Assembly: GCA_021234155.1 (NCBI GenBank)
Contig: JAJEKV010000030.1
Location: 10,116,526 to 10,180,525 of the forward strand
Source: Isoetes taiwanensis
Taxonomy: Eukaryota; Streptophyta; Lycopodiopsida; Isoetales; Isoetaceae
Reading direction: 5' to 3'
DNA length: 64,000 nucleotides
This document shows positions 21,911-33,428 of the stretch, piece after piece. The position numbers were made by a program, and so were the translations under genes. Below the pieces are notes generated by a model, which worked only from the letters and a program-made list of their open reading frames with translations, made no database searches and was not told the origin of the DNA. How positions within the stretch are numbered: the first letter of the stretch is position 1; each line of letters opens with the position of its first letter.

Positions 21911-24208
21911 CACTTAACTTTTTCTGTTAAAGGAAGTACATTTTTTGTTCTCGTGAAAATGTAAGATTCATAATTCCGGTGACCAAATCGGCAAAGAACT
22001 TTCCATTCGTCAAAGGGGCAGATTGATGAATTGTCTAGCCAAGCTGCTCCAACAAAAAAGAAAGAAAACAATGCATTAAAAACGCGTGGAGCGATCCCTC
22101 TATTCTAGATTTAATTTGGTTCTTCTTGATTGACATGATTTCTTAGCAAGATTCATGGAAAAGCGAAGGTTTAATTCTTGTTCCTCTCTGTTGCTCTGTT
22201 CCAGCAGAGTAAAAGCGAAGATGTGATGCAAACACAAAGAACAGATACTATACACATATCTGAGCTCTCTCATATTGTAGAATGATGTTTGCCCCATTCC
22301 AAAAGGAATCAAAATTGCACAAACAGAGGATACCTTCAAGCAGAGGTTTTTCCTTTGCAAACAATTCGTAGACAAATAGCAGTTCTATGATTCCTTTGCA
22401 TGAGTTTCGAAGCAGAGCATTTACAAAGGCCTTTGTCACAGATCCATTTCGACTTTTTACTCAGACCAAAGCCTTGCTTCTGATCACAAGATCTTTAAGA
22501 AATACACCAATTAGCTCTCTAGCAGTAGAGAAACCAATATAGTTTTTCAGAAGTTCTTTCCAGCTAGTAATTGAACATAATTTCGGGACATCTATAGAAT
22601 TTTGCGAGAATCATCTTCGAAAATGAAAATGGCCTTTAGAAGGAAATACACTTTCTTCAATTCAATCCCAACTAAAATCCGATCTAGGCTCTTCATTATC
22701 AGCCATTCAGCTCTCAAGCTTTCAAGCTTCAATGCCCTAAGCAAGGGGGTTTATTGGTGCCGTTGTAAGGAGGGGGTAAGGCAGAAAAAAAGGGATCCCA
22801 GAAAATTGCGTGCAAATGAATCTTGGCATGTTTTTCGTTTTTTTTTTCCTTTAACAGCCTTGTTAAGCAACGTGAGACTAGTATCTCTCATTGTCTCTCG
22901 CAATACGGTAAAAATGATCTATCGCCGTGATAGCACGAAGCGATTTTTTTGGGGAGGGAGGGAGGGAGCTCTAAACCCAATGAATCTCAACCTTCACTCG
23001 CATTATGTTATAAGGTAGTGTTGCAAATATAACTCTTTAGAGTAAAAATATTGCCTTCTACAACCTTCTATGATGGCAACTTCTGTTGTCCAAATACATC
23101 AACAGGGTCTTTGTTGTTACAAGATTGAAGTTTTTTCTAATTGTAGATAAAATGAAGAGAAAAACTACGTAATACCTTTACGTTTTCCACTATTTCACAA
23201 TCTATTGCACTTTTTGAAAATTATTTGGACATTCTTGATCAAAATAGAGTACAATACATTACAAATTTAACACCATTCCAAAGATTTTGTATTGGTAGGA
23301 AATGCCTTGAGTTAACAACCATCCTTTTTTTGGGCGCACTATTTTAGCAATATAATGTGGTACAGAGATTGATGATGCAATTGGCTCACAAAATTGGCTC
23401 GGTCATAGGGCGTATCTTGTTTTCATCTAAATTTTGCTTCTTTGAGTTATATTAGGCTCTGCAAATCAAATTATATCAGATATGCATAGCATTAGAGAAG
23501 TCTATAAATTTTTTTAAAATTTGGATTTCCATCATGTTTTAACTCCCAAAGGCATCTATAAAATTATATGACAACCTAAAGGTATCCGATTGATTTGTAA
23601 AATTCACTAGCCTTCAAAAAAAACTCCCTAAGGATTTATGAAGCATATAATATGTTGACCAAGAGGATTTGGGGATATGAATAATCTCTACAAGAAACTT
23701 ATCGCGGCGGACCCTAGCCGCTAACGCTTTCACCAACTCATCTATCTATAATGGTAGAACATGCAGGATTTGAACCACAACGACTATAGGATGCCGCCGC
23801 GAACGTTTGGCTCTATTTGCTATGTTTGCAAGCCATTCTAATCAGTGTTTTGCAATCTCAGTGCACTGCAAGTTCCTCAGTATATAGCCCTTTAATAATT
23901 TAGAAAGTTGATAGCAATACTTGAGAAATATTGGCCTTTGAAAACTTCTCGAGCAAATGCTTTGTTAGAAATGCCTGTAAAGCTAGGGTGATGATTTTTT
24001 ACATGAAGTTGCAACATCACACCAAGTTATGTGTGTATATTGCGCTTATGCTTAAGTATTTAGCCATGTCAATATACACAAAGAAAGTAGTGGTATAGAT
24101 AGAAGATAGCTACACAACAACATTAACTTTATAGTTAGTAACAAAATCATTCTGTTCACAAAAAAGTCTATTATTCGTCTATCTCTATACAAAATGGGCT
24201 GCATTATC
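21911..24208. other. No confident gene; one 138-codon ORF
   Basis: The plus frame 22602-23018 encodes a basic protein (many K and R) without a domain I recognise. Minus frames at 22.1-22.4 kb also lack recognisable features. The rest is AT-rich. Around 23.7 kb there are tRNA-like words, which are dealt with under rejected items. Confidence 0.4.
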
Positions 24209-25200
24209 TTAAGTTAATTGAGAAGCAAGCTTTTCTGAAATATCTGCCAAGGACTTGAGATTGCACTTGATCAACGTTTCCACAAAAAAAAATGCATCTT
24301 CCTTTGTGTTTCCCTCTGAAATATATACAACATAAGACTCTATGGCCAGTGTTCCTGAACTTCTATCTACTAGTTCTGGATGCAGCGTAAATATGGACCA
24401 ATAATTCTGCATCAACACAATATCATAAGTAGATGAATCACATAGACTATAAACGTAAAAAAAATCATACAAACTTTTATGTTCTTTATGTATCAACATT
24501 TTTGGAGCTTAATTCATAGGCTCATAATGGACCAATAATTCTCAGATCAACACAATATCATAAGTAGATGAATCACATAGACTATAAAAACAAAAGAAAA
24601 TCAGACAAACTTTTATGTTCTTTATGTATCAACATTTTGGAGCTTAACATTATGTAAAACATTCAGAAAAAAAAGGGGAGTATCTTTGTTTCACCATATG
24701 AGAAAAGAGCAAGAAACCTCACAATGGAGGTAAGATTGTTTGGCATCATCACATGAAAAGACTGCTTGTAATTTCGGGGTTAATAACATCATATGTCTTT
24801 TCAAAAAAAAAAAAAACAAACTAAGTCATGCGCCTTTCAAAAAAAAACTAAGGAATGTTGTGTTGTCCATCATATAGACACAAGGATTTTGAATAGTCAG
24901 GCAAAGGGTCGGGATGTATGAAGCTTAATCTAGTCCTTTTCCAAGCAATTTGCTTGGAATTAAAGCCAGGCAATTTCCTTTAAGTATATACATTAAGCAT
25001 CCCAGCTGAAGAAAGAAAAGTACCTTCAGCCGATGATCTCCTCCAAGGATTCTGTAGCTAAAAATGTGTTCATTTTCGCCCAGATCTCCAACTTTTTCCG
25101 TCCTCGGGTTGCCATAAGTCCCGTGGATCTGGCATCACCGAGGCAACATTGTAGAGTACATCAATGAAGGTGGTGGTCTTGGGATTGATCCGAGTATCCA
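24209..25200 (-). pseudogene. PYL: PYR/PYL/RCAR abscisic acid receptor, PYL8/9 type, 3' part
   Basis: PYL proteins bind abscisic acid and then inhibit clade-A PP2C phosphatases in cytosol and nucleus. The last exon (24406 to 24209) encodes 65 residues including NYWSIFTLHPELVD, GTLAIESYVV, EGNTKEDAFFFVETLIKCNL and KSLADISEKLASQ, which matches the C-terminal helix of the PYL8/9 subgroup. It is preceded by a canonical acceptor (GATGCAG). The exon before it ends at 25024 with ENEHIFSYRILGGDHRLK and a GT donor; this includes the conserved latch HRL. Upstream in that exon LEI lies one frame off, which implies a one-base deletion, and the SGLPA gate is changed to TGLMA. The first exon could not be found. 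The gate change, frameshift and missing exon suggest a pseudogene. Confidence 0.8.
24391..24645 (+). repeat. About 125-bp tandem duplication across the PYL splice acceptor
   Basis: The block from tggaccaataattct through catagactata to aacatttttggagctta is present at 24391-24512 and again at 24521-24645. It covers the start of the last PYL exon, its acceptor site and adjoining intron. The upstream copy has CTGAG instead of GCAG before the duplicated exon start. Confidence 0.85.
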
Positions 25201-25320
25201 TAACAACACCGCCTCTATTATGGACACTAATAGGAAATGTGTAACATGAAGACTATAATAATGCTTGATCTCCATGAACAATAGCCGATAAATTACATTG
25301 CCTTTTTATGCTTGATTCCT

Positions 25321-26287
25321 CTTCTGCTGCTTTCAAAAGCTCTGCATGAAAGCCTGAAAAACATGCTTAGGAAAAATCCAATGACATGCCTGAATGACAG
25401 TTACAAAATCCAATATCTTAACCCAATGAAAAGGATTGCTTTGAGGAAAGAATCAAGAAAATCGAGCTTAAATTAAAGATCAAAGAAAGGTCTCTATGTG
25501 CATATATTTTTGGCATCCAGATAATGATCCCCGCTTTTAATTGCTAGAGATGGAAGCTTAAAAACATAAAGAATGCAGAGAATAAACATCGACCGCTTCT
25601 ACCACTTTCTCTCGCAGGTTGCTTGCTTTCGGGCCAATTTTCTACTGTTCTCTTGATTTTCCATGTTGCGCCTTGTTCCATATAGACGATGCGCACCTCT
25701 GCCACCGATTCCCTACACTCTATGAATCCCAAAACCCAGAGCTATTTCTAAAGCAGAGGTTCATTCTTAAGATGGGCGACGCTTAAAAGGCAATTTGCCT
25801 ATCTCCAATTGCTTTCAAAATCTCTCGCATGAAAGTCCGAAGGACATGCTTAGGATATTTTGTTAACTTCAATAGTTACAAAATCCAATATCTTAACCCA
25901 CGTAAAGGATTGCTTGAGAAAAGAATCAAGAAAATCTGAGCTTAAATTAAAGATCAAAGAAAGATCTCTATGTGCATATATTTTGGCATCCTGCAGATAT
26001 GATCCCCGCTTTAATTTCTAGAGATGGAAGCAAAAAAAACATAACTTAACGCTAGAGGAATAAATCGACCGCTCTACCACTTTCTATCGCAATGCTTGCT
26101 CGGCCAATTTTGGCATCTTCTCTTGATTTTCCAAATACTCCATGGTGCACCTTGTTCCATATAGGCGATTAGGAATCCTCTCCGGATTCCCTACACTCTA
26201 TGAATCCCAAAAACTAGAGAGTCAAGTTTCTAAAGCGTAGATTCGTTCTTAAGAATGGGTCGACGCTTAAAAGGCAATTTGCCTATA
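25321..26287 (+). repeat. About 485-bp tandem duplication upstream of the PYL remnant
   Basis: Two neighbouring units (about 25321-25800 and 25801-26287) share blocks such as ttacaaaatccaatatctta, aaattaaagatcaaagaaag, tctctatgtgcatatatttt, gatccccgctttaattt and cttaaaaggcaatttgcct, in the same order with scattered indels. They lie where exon 1 and the promoter of the minus-strand PYL gene would be expected. No PYL exon 1 is visible in either unit. Confidence 0.85.
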
Positions 26288-26377
26288 AAAATCCTTGGGT
26301 TTGCTCATGTGAACGGCAATATACCTAGATGTTTTGGGTTGCCTTTTCCCTTCTGGACATTCTCGATAGAGAACGGC

Positions 26378-26455
26378 TTTCCCAGCTACGTGGGTGCATC
26401 TACAGAGTAAGCTCATCCCAGCTGCGTGGGTGCATCTACAGAGTAAGGCTCATGG
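26378..26455 (+). repeat. Short tandem duplication of 36-37 bp
   Basis: The block cccagctacgtgggtgcatc followed by tacagagtaagctcat is repeated at once with one substitution and one inserted base. Confidence 0.85.
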
Positions 26456-26730
26456 CAATTCATGCCTCTAAGCCGACTCAAAGAGGATGCTAATCTTGTC
26501 CTCCATAGCAATGATCTGGGCTAGCTTTCAAGGTATCATTGCTTGAGAGCTAAGAGACGGAAGATGGATCGCTATAGCCGAGGCAGAGCAAAGGAATCAA
26601 GACCCGTGGATTGCCATGAGCAAGAAAGGGGAACCATAATGCGGATTGCTTGCTCTGCGGGTCGGGGCCATAGCAAAATTTTGCTTTTCCAAGAAAACGG
26701 CCCAAAAAATATTTCTTTTTTTTTTTCAGG

Positions 26731-26768
26731 GACACGTGTCAAATCCAGGTTTTTTAGGGACACGTGTC
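26731..26768. promoter_or_regulatory. Two G-box/ABRE-like palindromes GACACGTGTC
   Basis: The ten-base palindrome GACACGTGTC occurs at 26731-26740 and 26759-26768, each followed by aaatc or gaatc and aggtttttt, in a 28-bp tandem repeat. CACGTG cores are bound by plant bZIP and bHLH factors, and ACACGTGTC is ABRE-like. They lie on the upstream side of the minus-strand PYL remnant, about 1.5 kb from its first visible exon, and downstream of the C2H2 gene. Regulatory use is inferred from sequence only. Confidence 0.45.
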
Positions 26769-27030
26769 GAATCTAGGTTTTTTTTCCATCAAAGAAAATA
26801 AGAGGGGAACATGCTTTATATATGGTATGAAAAACTTACAAGGGCAAAGTTAAAAGGGTAGATCGTGAAATAGTAGAAAAACAAATGGGTGTGTAGAAAG
26901 TGAAAGGATCTATTAGATCTAGTGGTGCAAAACATCACGCATCTTTCTACAAGCTCCATACATTACGAGTCTTTACTTATTTCTTTGAGGAGTTCAGCAA
27001 AACACCTACTAGCATACCACCATCATTACG

Positions 27031-27053
27031 AGAGAGAGAGAGAGAGAGAGAGA
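27031..27053 (+). repeat. (GA)n microsatellite
   Basis: An uninterrupted GA tract of about 23 bases. Confidence 0.95.
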
Positions 27054-27386
27054 TTTTACAAGAATGAAGTTTTTCTAGTTGTACATAAGCATATTATGAC
27101 AGATGAGTTAAATTAGTCACCATAATCTTTAATGTACATGTACAACGGTGATGTTAACCACTATGTTACTAGATTATTTAACCCAAACCTGGGCATTTCA
27201 TTTGACCCAAACCTGGGCATTTCAGTAATTAAGCCTGAAAAAAAAGCCTTGTCCAGATCCATTATTGCAAGCACACAGGCCTCTGGTGAAGATTTGACTT
27301 CCAATTTTCATCTTAACATGTCATTTGAGCTTATTAAGGCATATCATCAAAGATGTCCAGACTTCCTCATCTGATTGGGAAGATAT

Positions 27387-28745
27387 TCAACATCTATAGA
27401 TGACTACAAAGCATGGCAGCACTGCTCTTGAATTGAAGATGTAGAGGTCATCTACATTGGAATAAGTTCCAAGCTCACCTGCTATAGAATCATATCCACT
27501 TGGTGGGGACCCTTCTTCAAGGTGTTCCAACCCCTTTGCATTCTGCCTGCAATTACTCTGCACACTAGCATTGCGCGCTCTCCATGATTTGATTCATCAC
27601 TCAAAATCATCGAATCATGAGCTTTACCACTAGTTGCTGTTGTATAAATGCCCTTTCCAGGCTCCTTTTTACTGAGAAGCCAGATCTGATAATTCTACAT
27701 ACATTGCAGGCAGGAACGTTGCAGAGATTAGAAGTACCACAAGCACCCAAAGAACATGCCAAAGTAGCACCATAGAACCTCAAAAGCTCATTTCCATCTG
27801 CTAAACATCTTGCATGTTTTTTTGTCATGGCACTGGCCTTAGCCTTCACCATTTCTCTGTATTCTTCAAACCGGCATATGGTTTTCTGGCTGTTACGAAC
27901 TTTCAATATTCTTTCAATATTCCCACATGGTATTTCTTTCTTGAGCCAGCTTGTTCTAAAGATTATCTCCACTATATTCCTGGAGGAATCACCACGACCT
28001 ACTTCTGAAACTGGAATCAGGAAAAAGTAATTGAAACAAGTCAGTATTAAACATATATAAGCAGAAATTGTATAGGAAATCGTGCATAATCACAAATGCA
28101 GAATCAATGAGCATGGATCTCGAAAACTTTATTCTGATACTTATGCTGATCATGATAAACAGAGAACTGAAAATGATTTTAACTTACCAGCATGACGGAC
28201 CACATGATGATGTTCCAGGGCTTCATATTTGTGGAATGATTCTCCACAAGTCTGGCAGATAGGCTGAGGGTACTTGCACATAGATCTATGCACAGAGGAT
28301 TCTCTGTGGAAGACAAAGGCAGCTTCATCAACGACATTGCAGCCATTGCAGGCAGAGAACTTCCTGAGAGGAGCTGTGGCCCTGAAACTACCATAGTCTA
28401 CAACACGAGGAGTGACTGGTCTGCTAATCATGTTCTCATATCTGGACTCAGACAACATTGGGAACTCATCACATACACTATTTTCCTTGGCATGTGGACT
28501 AGATGATGCTGATTTATGCATAACTCTAGTATTCCCATGGATCACATCCTTCAGATTTGCCAATGACTTGGAACACCCTGATCTAGAAGTTTTTGCAGCA
28601 ACAATGGCCCTTTGTGCTGCTACATCCTTCACGCTTTGGGGGTATGTACTTCTCCCTTATCTGGCTTGCAAGAAAGTGATTTCTTCCATGTTGTCCATGC
28701 TCCAGAGCTTTTGGCCTTGCTTCTTCTGTCTAATCCACTCTGCAT
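27387..28745 (-). CDS. Plant C2H2-like zinc finger protein with ART/PARP-like C-terminus, two exons
   Basis: Exon 1 is 28745 to 28188 and exon 2 is 28010 to 27387; the 177-bp intron has GTAAG and CAG boundaries in matching phase, giving about 393 codons. The N-terminus has WTTWKKSLSCKPDKGEVHTP, then SGCSKSLANLKDVIHG, the signature block of a plant family that includes Arabidopsis At1g75710 and At2g29660. One C2H2 finger follows (CQTCGESF...HHHVVRH, C-x2-C-x12-H-x4-H). Exon 2 carries VEIIFRTSWLK, RILKVRNSQKT, RFEEYREMVK, RCLADGNELLRFYGATLAC, SLGACG, CNVCRIIRSGFS, CRVIAGR and DDLYIFNSRAVLPCFVVIYR. In relatives this half is predicted to have a PARP-like fold; its function is unknown. Three one-base shifts (about 28636, 27667 and 27525) all sit in homopolymer runs, while splice sites and stop are intact. 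Confidence 0.85.
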
Positions 28746-31700
28746 TGCCTTCAAATGTCTTAACTCAGTTAAATCATGCCTCTCATTTTGCAATGCCTTT
28801 TCTGTGGTTGATAAATCCAGAATCATGAGAATGCAAAGCTGAGAAAACTACTGCAAAAGTTTCAACAGCAGTACAGTTTTGCTGCTGCTATGCACCTGTC
28901 AATGAATTGAAGTCTCCTCTACTGGAAAAGAACAAGATCAAAATTACTTACTAGACCAAAGTTATTACACAACCATATCCTATCAGGAAGACTGGTAACA
29001 GACAAGATGCTCTATGCTGTGGAGTATGGCGGCATGAGCACAGGTCTATCAGATCAGAGGCGAATCTCTCATTATTTCACCTCGTGGGCCACAGAGGGAC
29101 TAGAAATTGGACCAATGGAACTAAACCCAAAAGGGAGCAGCAAGTCTCTCATTGTCATCTTAAGTTTTACCATACAAGCCGCCCAGCATAAATGGTCCAG
29201 CGAAAACACGAGCCCCACTAAATGAAGACCCGCTTTGTACTGCAAAGCCTAAATAAAACAAGCTGCATCCATAAAATGCGTTTGTTCAAGTATAAACAAG
29301 GGGAGGCGACACTTCTTAACTAGCAAATTGGCTACTACCTAACTTAATTCGACATTCCAGATCTTCAGCAGCAGATAATGCTCAATGCCACTAGAAGTAA
29401 ACAAATATTAAAGGAAATGTGATGGCCCGGAAATGGGGCAACTAGAAGACAAATGGACAAGGGAATCAGATTCTGAGGCGCCCACTTGTGGCCCGGGAGA
29501 GAAAATGTGGCAACTGTATAGCTTAGCCCGTAACTTGGCTCTGTGCTATACTGCGTTACATCTGTAGGGTCGTTTTCTGTGTTTTGGACTTAGCAGCAGT
29601 AGAACATGGCATCCTCCTTTCACAGATATCAGACACGGGAGCAAAGTATGTATCAGCTATAAATGTTAGGCACAGGATACCCTTGAACATAGAGACAAGT
29701 TCCAGTACCAAGTATGAAGCAGCTATAAATGTTAGGCAGAGCATGCACTTGAACATAGAGACAAGTACCACGTATCAGATCACCAAAGACATGGCTATGG
29801 CCCTGAACTTGCCTGTTCTCTAACAACTAAGGACGCTGCACTATTTCAGACATAGCCTGTACACCATCAGACCTCGTCCTTGGCCTTGGCCTGGATTAAA
29901 GCTGTAACTCATATCTGTAACCTTTATGTTTTTCGTTTTGGCTGTAAAATCTTGTGAGTGTGACAGACCTCTTTTGTAATCAGAAATTGTCTGTCTGATG
30001 ATATAAGAAAAAGGCTCTTTTACTATCACAACTCAAGGTAATCATTAGGAGTCATATTATAGAAAAATGCTCAACAGAGTATAATGCTTTTCGGTTGATC
30101 ATTGAGAATGGGATCTAGTACAGCACATCCAATTGCAGAAATTTCTTTCTGGCAAACCAGCTACGTGTACTGAATCTGGGATCTTATAGGATATGATGGC
30201 ATTCTGCAATGGCATATAAAATGCTTAAAAAATGTGCCAAATGACATAACAAATTTGTTTATAGTTCACTGGCTAGGAAAGAGAAGGAACGAGCTTATCA
30301 TGTTTTCAGATATTGATTGAGTGCTCTAGTGGTTTCTGCCATATGCAAAGGGATTGAAATAGACTAATATATAGATGATCATAACATATTATTGACACAT
30401 AAAAGTATGCACACAAAAGTGTGCAGGGTTCCAGAAGACTGGCAGGAGCAGGACATTAGGTCAATATGCGTGGCCCTTTCCACATGAGCCCAAAACCATT
30501 CCGTCCATTTTTTATACCTGAAGCTTCTCTGGCATTAGCTGAGCAATTTTTGTTTACTCAACATGTCTTAGGTTGTAGTTATGAAACAAACAGCATGGAT
30601 AAATTAAGTTTTTACACTCCAGGTCTACCAAAACAGTTGTGCATCACTAGTCGATTTCTTAAATGCACTCTAGAAGACGTATTCAACAACGCCAACACAA
30701 AACACAAAGGTTCATGAACGGCAAAACAGTCTTGTCTGCACACATGCATGGAATAAAGAAGCATTTTCGAGTACATTCTAATGGAAGGAAAAAACAGAGG
30801 TGAATAGGTAAATAGAACTTACAGGGACTGACAAGGCTCCACCACACCATGGCCAATTCATACGGTTAGTTCCGGCATTCTTTGACAAGGATATTCGAAA
30901 GTTGACATAGGGTGTAAATAGCCCTCGTAAAGTGCAAAAGTTGGACCTTTTCCTTGCATGTAATATGGCATTTTCGCCAGCTTTATTCCTTCAATTTAGC
31001 ACCTTTTGACTTCCTCTAACATGCAAAGCCATCTATTCCTTCATCTATTCCTCTATCAAAGATAAGGACATTCACCCCATGACAAAACTAACAAGAAGGA
31101 TGATTGACCACTACATTTGTACGTCTTTACCATAATTATTTACACACAATAGTTACACATGTTCTTTCTCATATATTTCCCTAGTTGAACTTGTTCACAC
31201 CGCGCACGTAACTTATGATGAAAAAATGGGGGCATGACCCATAGATCAAAGCTTGCTCTCCATGAATATCTCATAGAGCAGTTTCTTTCTCAGTATAATT
31301 TCGTAGCATATCCTTACTTTTCCTACTAAACAAATTTACTTTCGTCGCCACTCGTATGTTTCTGCCACTGCAAACATGTCTCGGACACGATCCCATTTGG
31401 ATTTATTTGCGCAATGCAAACACGTGCTTCGAGTGGAGGCAAAGACATCACAGTTTCAATGGATCCAAAGGCCTTCCATGTGCTCTACACCCCACCATTG
31501 CGAAAAAAGTTATGTCTCCAGTATACAATACATTATGTTCATGTGCCTTGTCCCTCAACTTAAGTGCGGTCTATGGTCAAGGCATGTGTGGATCAATTGG
31601 GTTGACTTCGGATACATAAAATATTGCTAACATTTTCCCAATTGTCCTCAAATTTCACGTAAGTCAACACTTTATTACATTGAGTTATGGTAAGCCAACA

Positions 31701-33428
31701 TTGGGTTCATCAAATTTATTAAAATATGCTTTTAACTCAACGGTGTTAATTTTGAAATGACATGTTGTGTTATGCAAATTTATTATTGGAACATGCCCGC
31801 CCCTTCCGAGGTAATTCCTTATGCGTTGCAATGCTAATAGTGTTTACTACCATCGTTGTCCTCAGCCTCAATACATAAGCTTGGGACACATTTAAGAAGG
31901 ATGCACGTCTCTTGGTAAGAGCGTTTTTAACCCGAACTGCAATATTTTTTATAACTTGAAAAAGTGCTTAGCAACTTAGTTACACAAATTATATTCAAGG
32001 GGCTCCATTCAAGTTTTTCCAATGAAACCCTTTGTTTTGTGGTGCATTGTTGTGTTTACTTGGAAAGTTTTAGCGGACACAATAGAGTATACATGCAGAA
32101 TCTAGAAAGGCTTCCCAAAAAAAAAAAAAAAAAAAACATAATAATAGTAGACCTACTCAAGACAAAGCAACAACTTGCTATGAACATCAATGGGGTGCAT
32201 TGCTCTAGGATCCTTATAAGGTAGCAGCATAACAACTTAAATTGTCTGTAATGCTTATTTCATCATACTTTTCTTTGAGAGTGAGGCATTTCATCTTCAA
32301 GATCTCCGTGCTAGTAAATTCATATGACATGCACTTCCATGGTATGTCCTTGGCTCAATTTGAGGCTATTGTGCTCTGTATGGATGGATGCAATGGCTTG
32401 ATGATCCTTTATTGCAAGTGAGCTAGCAATAAACCGAGTTTCACTAATTATCGTAGACTTATTTGTGCCATGTAGTACATTGTCTTAACCCTTTTCGAGT
32501 TCGCATCCTAAGGGTTGCCTATAAAACATGCACATAGTGATACGGAGCAAGCACGGGGAAGTGGTCTATAACGAATGAGTTATGGAAATATGGCATAAGT
32601 ATGGCAAATAGTATGTGAATTTTAATCCTAATGTTTCCCGAAGTGTATATAAAGAAGGAGCATAGGATAATATAATATTGATATTTATGGAAGGGGTCGA
32701 GGCACTATCATTGTGATGATTATTAGTTGGGATCGAGCTCTAGAAAAAGGCCATAGATAATATCCCATATGATAAGTTAAGTATTCTAATTAAAGGCAAT
32801 GAGCTATTTTAATATAGAAGGCAACTGCCTGCTAAAAAAGGCTTTAAACTTCTGTTAGACATATCTCAGCAACTAGAACTCCGACTGAGGCTATTTTTAC
32901 TTCTTTGGAACTGACTCGGTCTGGTTTCTGAAGTTAGGTAACATATCTCATATTTCGTCTGTATGAGAGACTAATGGCGGCCGAAAATGTGACAAGGGGT
33001 CATAGATCACTGCCATAGCAACATCATAGATTTGCAATTGCTTTATGATCTGTGGCTACTTGGAGTAGCGAGATTAGCCTAGAAGGCCAGTAAGCCAGAA
33101 AGCAGAGGTTTGTATTTGCCATAGCACTTGTAATTTGTCATAATCCAATGGATCCGATTGGGTGCGTTTTTGTACGTGCTACAAGGACTACTATTAGTTC
33201 TTATTTTGCTGGAGCATGGCATCAGAATGAAGAGGAGATTATCATTTTATAGTTCACAAGAACATATTTGAATTGTCTTAATGGAGTAAAAGCCTTTCTG
33301 CATTATGGGAAATCATATGATTTCAATATTAGAGCAGTTAGTGGAACTGAGATGGACTTGGCTATCAGAGCAGTTAGTGGAAGTGATGTGACGTTTCATG
33401 TATTTATATGGTATACGTATATATACTA
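28746..33428. other. Long stretch without a recognised gene
   Basis: It begins with the probable 5' UTR and promoter of the C2H2 gene. Beyond that I see only short frames, for example 30466-30717 and 31356-31630, without a domain. There is a poly(A) tract near 32118-32137 and a short direct repeat (gagcagttagtggaa, twice) at about 33330-33385. No RNA gene was recognised. Confidence 0.4.
29641..29770 (+). repeat. About 63-bp tandem duplication
   Basis: The blocks cagctataaatgttaggca and gaacatagagacaagt occur twice in tandem, separated by short variable parts. Confidence 0.85.

Noticed and set aside
23700-23830. tRNA-like words (gctaacgctttcaccaactc and gcaggatttgaacc)
   Set aside because: For a minus-strand tRNA the T-arm complement should come before the D-arm complement on the plus strand. 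Here the order is reversed and no cloverleaf can be built.
26550-26776. Overlapping ORFs near the paired G-box sites
   Set aside because: Short frames in three registers with poly-Lys coded by an A/T run. There is no family similarity.
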